Positions 38,570 to 48,307 of a stretch of 64,000 nt of DNA are shown piece after piece (within the stretch, counting starts at the first letter, position 1; each line of letters begins with the position of its first letter). The notes under the pieces were generated by a model. The model did no database searches and was not told the DNA's origin. It worked only from the letters and a program-made list of their open reading frames with translations. A program made the position numbers and the translations under genes. The stretch lies in contig CM119265.1 in assembly GCA_051294375.1 (NCBI GenBank), forward strand, positions 11,719,818 to 11,783,817, read 5' to 3'. The stretch is from Paraspadella gotoi (lineage: Eukaryota; Chaetognatha).

Positions 38570-38884
38570 GAAATTTGTATGATGGTAGGAAAGTGTGTGA
38601 TTGAGCTGGATATAAAGTTTCGATAGAATCGTGCGAGTGGAAATGAGTTAAAATGGAAAAAACAAAAGTCATATTTACTCATATTATTATGTTTATTAAA
38701 AATTGGATAGATAAATCGAAATTGAATTTTGTGTGTGGGTAGGAAAGTATGTGATAAAGCTGGATATAAAATTTTTAGATAGAATCGTAGGAGTGGAAAA
38801 GAGTTCAAATTAGAAAACCAAAAGACACATTTATTTGAATTTTTTAAAGTTTCTCTCTCTCTATCTCTCTCTGATTGATTGATT

Positions 38885-39255
38885 GACCAAATTATGCAAA
38901 TTGACAAAAATATGCCAGTTGACAAAATTCTGCAAGTTGATCAGTTCTGCAAGTTGACCAAATTATGCCTGTTGACCAAATTATGCCAGTTGACCAAATT
39001 AGGCCAGTTGATAAAATTATGCCAGTTGACCAAATTATCTTAATTGACCAAATTATGTCAGTTGACCAAATTATGTCAGTTGACCAAATTATGTCAGTTG
39101 ACCAAAATTATGTCAGTTGACCAAATTATGTCAGTTGACCAATTATGGTCATGACCAAATTATCTGTCAGTTGACCAAATTATGTCAGTAGACCAAATTA
39201 TGTCAGTTGACAAAATTATGCAAGTTGATTAAATTATGCAAGTTGACCAAGTTAG
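38885..39255 (+). repeat. 18-bp tandem repeat
   Basis: Unit GTTGACCAAATTATGTCA, about 18-20 copies with substitutions and small indels. It sits inside element N sequence. Confidence 0.9.
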
Positions 39256-39419
39256 CTTATTACCACTTAATTATCGATTGACCTGGAATTTTGTATGTGA
39301 GAAGAAAAGTGTGTGATTGAACAGGAAACCAAGTTTCGATGGAATCTTTGGAAATGAGTTTAAATGGAAAAAAACAAAAAACCTGTTTCACTAATTAATT
39401 ATGCTTTTTTTATTTTATA

Positions 39420-40240
39420 TTAAGAAAAAGGGTCATTCAATTCAACTTCAAAATAGGCCAGAAGAGAGTACAGATTCAAAAAGCTGAGCTTCTGGTGATT
39501 CCGAAAATGTTATTTACATTAAACATTTGATACATTCTACACCATTTTATATCGGTTTTAATTATAATATAAAATAAAAGAAACCTATCTGAAGAGTTGC
39601 AGGTCAAACGAAAAAAGCCAATCACATTGATATTTTTTATGAATTTTTTATTTGTGAATTCGAAAAATGTAATAGAGAGACATTTTTAATTTCAACTTTA
39701 TCCTTGTATTTTAACTTTAACCTGAATTCTTCCTAACTGGAACGCGTTTATCAAAATGTCTCTCTATTACATTTTTACAATTTTTTTTAAGATTGCTAAT
39801 CAAATTTTTAAATCAATATATATTGTAGTCGTTTAGGCTGCAACTCTTCAAATTCAGTGTAGATTCATTGTCTATAAATTCTTTACCATCTTTTTTAACT
39901 GAAGATTTTGTTCATGACTGGAAAACCAAACAGAGTAACAAGATTAATGTTTAATTCTTCCTCTTCTAAATTTCCCTTTACTGTGTTTTTAACTTCTTAC
40001 CTAGAATTTTTTTAACAACCAGATTGAAAAACAAATCTTTAAAAAATATGCTTACCGATTTAAACTTGACAATTTTGTATTTACAGATTTAAAAAAAATT
40101 ATTGAAAACAGAATGTTTATATATATAAATAAAACTTATTTTTTTTTGTGATTACTGATGGCTATAATGTTATTTTCTCGGATGTATTAGCTCTAATACA
40201 TAAATGATTACGCATTGTTATCTGAATGACCTTTCCTCTT
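39420..40240 (+). repeat. Repeat family R2
   Basis: Second copy of 1620-2520, starting at the same AAGAAAAAGGGTCATTCAAT. Confidence 0.7.
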
Positions 40241-40600
40241 AAATGTAAATGCAGGATGTATTAATAAATCAAATTTAATCATTACATTAATCAATTAGTC
40301 AATTAATTAATCAAATAATTAATTAATCAGTCAATCAATCCGTCCATCCGTCCCACCTTAGCAAACCAGCTCCAATAAACTCGTGATTGCTGGTTGGATT
40401 GGAATGAAATTTTGTGTGTGGTAGAAAAGTGTGTGATAAAGCTGGATATAAAGTTTCGACGGGAATCGTGTGATTGGAAATGAGTTTAAGTGGAAAACAT
40501 AAGTCGCATTTACTAAAATAATTTTACTTATTTAGCCAATAGTCTTACTAATTAATCATAATTGGATGGATAGATGTGAGTTCAATGTGTAACGGTTCCG
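40240..40600 (-). mobile_element. Element N fragment
   Basis: Contains CGTCCCACCTTAGCAAA, TAAAGTTTCGACGGGAATCG and AATGAGTTTAAGTGGAAAA in the order of 12400-12720. Confidence 0.55.
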
Positions 40601-40604
40601 CGTA

Positions 40605-41200
40605 CAAACGTTGCATTTAGGAAAAAAACGACTCTTTCCACTATTGTTCAGTTGTTAACTATCAATATTGATTAACTATGTGCCACAACACAAATTGGCC
40701 GAACTAAAGGATTGGTTAGAAACATCTCACCCGTTTCTAATGATAAAATAGTACCATATTTGGCAACTTTTAGGAAAAAAAATTATGTCCATTTTTTTCC
40801 ATTTTTACTTTCGACTTCTGATTTAAATGCAAGAAGTTGAGAAATTTTTTTACTTTGGAAATCCGTTCTTCTTATCTTCTTTATCCCCTGGGTACATAAT
40901 TTATTCTGCTTAAAATTATTTTACAGTTGCTCTATGAAATTTAATTTGTTAAAGTTAACAATCCCAAAAAGTTGCCAGTTTCAGTCTTTAATTGATTGCT
41001 TAAACAAAAATAAATTCAAATTAGCCTCTCTTAAATTTACATAAATATCCTTTCTTGAATAAGCCTTTTAACACCTACAAAATATTTAAAAAAAACTTTT
41101 TCATTTAGTCCGCAAATTAATTTTTAAAAGACAACTTTTTAATTTGTGATTTTTTGGACTTGCGTTTATTTTTATAAGAGAATATACTTATCAATCATCA
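40605..41200 (-). repeat. Repeat family R3, inverted
   Basis: Starts GGTTCCGCGTACAAACGTTG and is the reverse complement of about 3720-4255. Confidence 0.65.
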
Positions 41201-41984
41201 TTTATTAGTTTAAAAGAGTAGGTGACGGCTTTGTCCTTTTTTCTAATTTTATTCAATTTCATTTTATTCAATTCATTTCATTCATTTCATTCAATTCATT
41301 TATTCAATTCATTTAATTCCATTCATTATTGAGTTGAGTGACGGAGAATACAATTGCTTGAAGTCGAAAAGTTTTATATCATTAAATTGAAATTGATTTC
41401 CTCAAATTTTTGTGATCATATTTTAATAGAAACGCAGATTTGATTTTTTTATTTGAAATAATGAATTTAAATTGATTTTCAGGTCCCAAAAATCGTTTCA
41501 AAATTGGAAAAAAAACTAGATTTTAATTATTTATTTATTTTACTTTTATTAAAAAAACTAGATTTTTTTTTCCTTTTACTACTAAATCGATATTCAATGT
41601 AACTTTTTGGATTAGTTCATTGGGTTGTTGCACTAAAGCTTTTAAATATTTATTAATATATAATAATTATATAAAGTTTTGACGGAATTGTGCCAGTGGA
41701 AATGAGTTTAGATGGAAAAAACATAAGTTACATTTACTTGAATCTTTAAGATTAATGATTACTAATAAATGTTTTAATTAATTAATTAATTAATGTGAAA
41801 AAATGATGCAAGTTAAAAAATTCTTAAAAGCATAAAGATCGTCGCAATTGCATAAAAAGAGAGAGAGAGAGAGAGAGAGTGAGAGAGAGAAGGAGACATA
41901 AAATAAAATAGAGGATATTTGTTTGTTTGGATAAAATGTAAACGAAACATATTTAATAACTGTCCGAACCCAATTTTAAGGACA
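41200..41984. other. AT-rich DNA with (ATTCA)n-like and (GA)n tracts
   Basis: 41240-41330 is a degenerate TTCATTCAAT tandem; 41855-41890 is (GA)n; 41690-41730 is a scrap of element N. No gene seen. Confidence 0.5.
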
Positions 41985-42869
41985 NNNNNNNNNNNNNNNN
42001 NNNNNNNNNNNNNNNNNNNNNNNNNNNNNNNNNNNNNNNNNNNNNNNNNNNNNNNNNNNNNNNNNNNNNNNNNNNNNNNNNNNNNNNNNNNNNNNNNNNN
42101 NNNNNNNNNNNNNNNNNNNNNNNNNNNNNNNNNNNNNNNNNNNNNNNNNNNNNNNNNNNNNNNNNNNNNNNNNNNNNNNNNNNNNNNNNNNNNNNNNNNN
42201 NNNNNNNNNNNNNNNNNNNNNNNNNNNNNNNNNNNNNNNNNNNNNNNNNNNNNNNNNNNNNNNNNNNNNNNNNNNNNNNNNNNNNNNNNNNNNNNNNNNN
42301 NNNNNNNNNNNNNNNNNNNNNNNNNNNNNNNNNNNNNNNNNNNNNNNNNNNNNNNNNNNNNNNNNNNNNNNNNNNNNNNNNNNNNNNNNNNNNNNNNNNN
42401 NNNNNNNNNNNNNNNNNNNNNNNNNNNNNNNNNNNNNNNNNNNNNNNNNNNNNNNNNNNNNNNNNNNNNNNNNNNNNNNNNNNNNNNNNNNNNNNNNNNN
42501 NNNNNNNNNNNNNNNNNNNNNNNNNNNNNNNNNNNNNNNNNNNNNNNNNNNNNNNNNNNNNNNNNNNNNNNNNNNNNNNNNNNNNNNNNNNNNNNNNNNN
42601 NNNNNNNNNNNNNNNNNNNNNNNNNNNNNNNNNNNNNNNNNNNNNNNNNNNNNNNNNNNNNNNNNNNNNNNNNNNNNNNNNNNNNNNNNNNNNNNNNNNN
42701 NNNNNNNNNNNNNNNNNNNNNNNNNNNNNNNNNNNNNNNNNNNNNNNNNNNNNNNNNNNNNNNNNNNNNNNNNNNNNNNNNNNNNNNNNNNNNNNNNNNN
42801 NNNNNNNNNNNNNNNNNNNNNNNNNNNNNNNNNNNNNNNNNNNNNNNNNNNNNNNNNNNNNNNNNNNNN
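41985..42869. other. Assembly gap (885 N)
   Basis: Large gap flanked on both sides by (GA)n microsatellite and element-type sequence. ORFs spanning it are meaningless. Confidence 1.
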
Positions 42870-43129
42870 CTTGTTAAAGAGAGAGAGAGAGAGAGAGAGA
42901 GTGAGAGAGAGAGAAACAAAAACAACAGAGATAAATAAATAATAAAGATACATTTTTGCAATGTACAACAAAGATAAAGGAGTTTGAAAAACTAACATTG
43001 AAGAAATTTTAACATTTAACTAGTGAATAAATAAGTAATTAGCTAAGGGATAGTTAAGTGAAAATGAAATATGAAAGAAAGTAGTTTTTAGTTTTAGTTG
43101 ATAATTAGGAGATTAAGAAAGTGAAATTC

Positions 43130-43600
43130 AAGGGAAAGAAAGAGCTCAAAGTGAGCTGGCCCCCTTGTTTTATGCAAATGAAGGACAAGGACGATGATGA
43201 CGGGCATTGGCGTGTCAGTGGCTGAGAGGAGAGTATGACCGAACTGATGAATGCCGGATTGGGAAGCGATCCTTGCGGAAAAGATCCCAGGGCTACTCTT
43301 ATGTCTCTTTGGCCTGATACGCCTGCCGGCTGCCCTCTTCTCGCCTGCTGACGAGGTGGGCAGTTGTCCGTTTCTGCCACTTTTGTGACAGGAGTGACGG
43401 ACTCCTCTCCCTCCTCCTGAAGCCGTCGCTTTGGGCGACGCTCAGTCCGCAGAGGGAGGGGCTGAGTTGCTGCATTAGATATATAATAAATAAGCAAGCC
43501 GAAACATGTCCAACTACTAATAAAAAATCGTTGTTAAATTCAAAATTCTTTGCTCTCTCCAATACCTATGAACAACGAAAAAGAAAGGATTAACGCATCA
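43130..43600. mobile_element. GC-rich module plus hammerhead tail, rearranged
   Basis: CAAAGTGAGCTGGCCCCC at 43147 is the inverted module of 35760-35990, whereas 43490-43600 (AAGCCGAAACATGTCC, AATCGTTGTTAAATTC, AACAACGAAAAAGAAAGG) is the plus-oriented hammerhead tail without its CTGATGA half. The two parts point in opposite directions. Confidence 0.45.
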
Positions 43601-44500
43601 AATTAAATTATAAAATTAACCGATTTTAACGGTTAACCGTTAAAAACGTTAGTTTTAACGGTTAAGCGAAGTTCCTCAAAAATTAATGGTTAACGGAACC
43701 CTACACCAGACACCTTTTTGGTGATGCCGTGAAATTTTTTGATTTTTGCAAGTAATTAATATGCATCAACGCGACCACCCCAAAGCAGTTTTAAATTTAA
43801 AAACGACAGTGGCCATTTTGGTCACATCTTATCTATGGTCCTCATTTACTAATTTCACCATAAAACTTTTGTTATGAAATCCATTATTGTTTGACTATTT
43901 CAAACTTTGTCTTTGCCAGTTTTTTTTTTAGCAATACAAAGTATTTGAATCTGTGATCTCATTTTTTTTGTTTTTACGAAAATTTTAAAAAATGTACTAA
44001 AAATGCCTTTATTTTGTATAGCTCTAAAATACCATCGCAGGAGAATCAACCTTACCAAAAGCTAATCGGATCGAAGGCACGGATGAACAGAATGACACCT
44101 TTTTGAAGACTGATCATTTTGCGCGGAAAAAAATATGTCTAAAAAGGAGGAAGCATTTTTTTTTGCATGGAACTCCTGTATTTTTTGTCATACATAATTG
44201 ATAATATAAATGACAAAAAATACAGGAGTTCCATGCAAAAAAAATGCTTCCTCTTTTTTATGTCATAAATGAGACAACTCATATGAATCACAAAAGGCCA
44301 AAGTTTCTTGATATCTAAATTTTATTTTTCGATTAGTTTTTGCCTATTGAATCTTTTTGCTTTCAGTTTAGTTAGTTAGTAGTAGTAGTAGTAGTAGTAG
44401 TTAGTTTAGTTAGTCCTACGATGTTACATTAAAATTCCGAAAAATATCATGGTATCAAAGTGTCGAAAGGGAAAAAAACATCGTATTCATTTGTGTTTTA
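43600..44500. other. Intergenic DNA with a long hairpin and a (TAG)n tract
   Basis: Contains the hairpin at 44146-44258 and (TAG)n at about 44378-44402. No gene seen. Confidence 0.5.
44146..44258. repeat. Near-perfect 48-bp-arm hairpin
   Basis: GGAGGAAGCATTTTTTTTTG ... GCATGGAACTCCTGTATTTT mirrored by AATACAGGAGTTCCATGC ... TGCTTCCTC, with a loop of about 18 bp. Confidence 0.85.
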
Positions 44501-45475
44501 ACAAGTTTGAGCAAACAATGTCGGATCTGCCCACGATAATTAGCGGTAATTAATTAATTAATTAATACAAACTATATAACAGTCTCTCTCTGGAGGTGTG
44601 GGTTCGAATCCCACCACTGCCACCACAAAATAGTAAATAGACGAGATTTTAAGTTAAAAATCGAAGCTGAATTTATTAAGGAGAAATATCGACGGTGAAA
44701 CTCACGCAGGAGTATGAAAGCAAAGAATTCTATCTACAAGAGAACAATCGTTTTTCAAGCCAGAGAAAGGGATCCAAGACGCGAGATACAAGACGCCAAT
44801 GGAACCATTGTTTCCATCTTCTTGAAAGCTGATTGGTTGATTCCAACCAATCACGTGACGACGATTCTATCAAGCGAGAAAGAAAGAGTTTCTGCCTCTT
44901 GTATCTTTTTGCTTTTTTGATTTTGTTAGTCCTGCGATGATAAACTAAAATAATAATTTAATTAATAAATTAATTATTTTGATCCAAAAAGTTTGTTTTT
45001 AGGTCTTTTCGTCACTGATCACGACAAAAGCAACAACGACAATGACGACAATAATGCCGATAACGATTGACTGATTAATTTATTAAATAATTAATTTATA
45101 AATAAATTGATTGAATAATTAATTAATAGATAACTAAATAAATTGTTTCATTGAATAATTAATTGATCGATTAATTAATTATTGATTAATTATTTGATTA
45201 ATTAACTGATTAATTATTTGATTAATTAATACATCTTGCATTTACATTTAACATAAAAAGAAAAAGAAGCATAATCAATTAGTGAAACAGGTTTGCTAAG
45301 GTGGGACGGACGGACGGACAGACAGACGGACGGACATAGTTTTTTTTTTGCATAATTTATCATAATTCGATATTCTGACATGATATATGTGAATGCCCGA
45401 CAATATTGAGGGGGCAAACCGACAAAGTGAATTATAGAGTCTGGATCTGCTGAAAGCAAATCCGACTAAAAATAT
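44500..45475 (+). mobile_element. Element N copy interrupted by an LTR-type insertion
   Basis: Starts ACAAGTTTGAGCAAACAATG and ends GGATCTGCTGAAAGCAAATC then CGACTAAAAA. The insertion is at about 44580-44990. Confidence 0.65.
44601..44940 (-). mobile_element. LTR-like end with primer binding site (minus orientation)
   Basis: On the minus strand: promoter-like CCAATCAGC and CACGTGATTGGTTGG, an AATAAA near 44675, then TGGTGGCAGTGGTGGGATTC and GAACC (44625-44601), the reverse complement of a tRNA 3' end. The left edge of the LTR is not resolved and no internal coding region follows. Confidence 0.5.
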
Positions 45476-46060
45476 TCAACGTTAATATTTGCTTCCTCAA
45501 AAGCAAGACTTACTTTTTTTACGAGAAATGTGGAAACGTCGGAAACCAATAGACTTGAGAGGATTTCTCGATCTGCTCGCCACTCAGACGACATTAAAGT
45601 TGGAAAGATTCATATTCTAAATGGACATTGTCAAGGTTCGGACGTCTTCTATCAACACCTCGGAATTAAACCCACACCAAAAACTATGTAAAATAATAAA
45701 ATCAAAGCAGGAAGGAGTAAACCCTGTTTTAACGGAATCATTCAATGGTTGGTATACGCATTAAACTGGAATAAAAATATAATGCCCAATAGAATTTTTC
45801 AACGGGAAGAAAAATAGTTATCATATAAAACGTATATTGTGCGAATAAGTAGCGAGTTACTAACATTATATTCCACAGAAGCCAGATAGGTTCGCCAATT
45901 CGCGAGAATGTGGAATTGTAAAAAAGACTAAGTTTTCTCTTCAGATTTTCGAGGGCTTCGGATGTTTAAGCTTGAAATACGCAGAAGTAGCGGTGTGCAT
46001 AAAGCCCCGAGAGAGCTTCTTCCCAAAACCGTTGCAGCTGATTTTGTAAAAAAATTAAAA
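45475..46060. other. Intergenic, moderate GC, no identified gene
   Basis: A plus-strand open stretch near 45560-45690 (RISRSARHSDDIKVGKIHIL) is not recognised. A minus-strand GTAAGTC at about 45507-45513 could be a donor. The missing C-terminal exon of the MBLAC2-like gene might be sought here, but I could not identify it. Confidence 0.3.
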
Positions 46061-47180
46061 AACAAGTTTAAGCAAACAATGTGGGATCTGCCTACGATAA
46101 TTAAGCGGTAATTAGCTAATCAGATGGTAAATCACAATATTTTTAAAATTTTTTTTTAACTCGCATCATTTTTTCAACACGCATCATTTTTTCAACTCGA
46201 AACTTTATATCCAGCTTCATCACACACTTTCCTATCCACACACAAAATTTCATTAAAATCCAACAACCCAATCACGAGTTATTGGAGCCTTTTGCTAAGG
46301 TGGGACGGACGGACAGACGGAGACATTTTTTTGCATAATTTATCATATTTCGATGTTCTGACATGATGTAAGTGATTGCCCGATAATATTGAGGCCTCAA
46401 TATTGTCGGGCAATCACTTACATCATGTCAGAACATCGAATTATGATAAATTATGCAGTTAAATTATGCAATAGAGTGGAGCACTCAAGAACAAAATATT
46501 TATTTGAATGATCGAACAATGATATTTAGATGTGAGATAGTATGATTAACTAGTACAAAAAATATTTTGTTCATATTATCTCGGGAACAGAATAGTAAAA
46601 TATAATATATTTGTAGTAATATCCTTATAAAATAGTAAATTTTAAAAATAATTGTTATGAATCTTTTATTAAAGATTCAGATTCTTCATAAAAAGTTGAA
46701 TCAAAAATAAAAAACATGTTATCAAAAATTCTGTCATCTTCAATGTTTAAAATAAGAAAAAAGGTGAAAATTCCTAACTTTTTTATTCTCTGTAGTAGAA
46801 ACTTATATATGTTAAAACGTTTTAATCATTTTTTGTGATCTAAACATTAAAATATCATATAACATATTTTATAAAAGTTTCTTAGTTTTTTACAGCAAAT
46901 CCAAATCAGTTCTTAAAAATAAAAAAAAAATATTTTGAAATTTAACGATTTTATAAGGATATTACTACATAAATAATTGAATTTGCTATACTGTTATGCT
47001 AAAAATTTTTTTATAAGGATTTAAAATTTATTAATTATATGTCCATAGGCAGCAAAAAAATAATGTTCAATCACTCAATCTTTTCATCACTCAACCTATT
47101 ATGCAATTAATGAGGGGGCGGACCGACGGACCGACAAAGTGAATTATAGAGTCGGGATCTGCTGAAAGCAGATCCGACAA
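46060..47180 (+). mobile_element. Element N copy with head-to-head palindrome
   Basis: Starts AACAAGTTTAAGCAAACAAT and ends GGATCTGCTGAAAGCAGATC then CGACAAAAAA. It contains a spacer-free palindrome at 46331-46460. The middle (46490-47040) resembles 60270-60450. It ends 25 bp from the last visible MBLAC2-like exon. Confidence 0.65.
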
Positions 47181-47204
47181 AAAATAATAATAATTTAAAA
47201 TTAC

Positions 47205-47279
47205 TCACCCATGCTGATAGTTGACACAAAAATCGATAAGGCGTTGAGGGGTCAACGGATTACCGTGTCCGGCAAAAAC
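47205..47279 (-). CDS. MBLAC2: MBLAC2-like last visible exon
   Basis: VFAGHGNPLTPQRLIDFCVN then YQHG, with the final metal-ligand His. Ends at TGA or splices at GG before GTGAGT. Confidence 0.75.
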   Translation of the reverse strand, partial: VFAGHGNPLTPQRLIDFCVNYQHG

Positions 47280-48272
47280 CTAAATCCAAATACAGAATCA
47301 AACTATCGTTTAGACACATTTGAATCCGACAAAGTTTTAATTAGATAACGAGTCTGGGTGTCATTCTGTTCGTTTTTCCAAGCTCTTTTTAACTAAAAAA
47401 GTTTTAATTAAAAAAAAAACTTTTTCGCCCGAGCCAGGGGTGTTGAAGAGTCAAAATATGGAAATTCACCATTTTTTAGTATTTTTTACCTTTTTCATTT
47501 AATTTTTTTAATATAATAATCTTTAATCAAGTTAATTACTTCTGATAATAATTTTAATTTATCCTATTTAACTGTTTTTAAAACATTCATTAAAAAATAT
47601 TAGTTTTTAGCTTAAGCCAAGGGTGTTGAAGAGTTAAAATATTTAAATATTTTTTTGTAATATTTATAAATTATAATTTACTATTTTTTTAAAGATAACT
47701 TATTTTAATCATGGTAATGAAAATATTTGATATCTTTAAATGCTTTGAGGTGACTTACCACAGCTTTAAGTTAATCAATTGATTTAATAATGTTTTTAAA
47801 ACTGAAAACCCCAAAAACTTTTATGATCCAAAGCAATTAATTTTAATTTTTAATCACAAAATGTAATTGTTACAAGATAAAATTATTTAAATAATATTCG
47901 GATATTATTATAAAAAAATGTTTACTTTATAATATATAAATATAATTTTATTAAAAAAATAATTTAAAAATGATATCTGCATATAAATTTTGTACGGATA
48001 AGAGTAATAATTTGGTTTAACTCTATATACAAATATTTTGTTATTAAATAAAATAATTTTTTTTAATATACAATAATTTTTAACCATTGTATTAATCCTT
48101 TCAGCTTCGTTGAGTGTAGAGATTTAAACAAAGTTTGAAAAAATATTTTCATCAACGATTTTATTTAATGATATACGGACATGTTTCGACTCTTTATTTT
48201 CGAGTCTTCATCAACGTTAGTGATGCATTTACAAATTTGTGTAAAAGAAACATTATATTTTTTGAAATGTAA

Positions 48273-48307
<35 letters not shown>

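Larger units (their letters stand above)
38496..39420 (-). mobile_element. Element N copy with internal minisatellite
   Basis: Element N modules (GTGTGTGATTGAGCTGGATA, AAGTTTCGATAGAATCGT) flank an 18-bp tandem array. Interrupted by a 25-N gap (38545-38569). It joins the R2 copy at 39420. Confidence 0.55.

Noticed and set aside
41813-42998. Three ORFs of 339-382 codons
   Set aside because: They run through 885 N. The real sequence is (GA)n and repeats.
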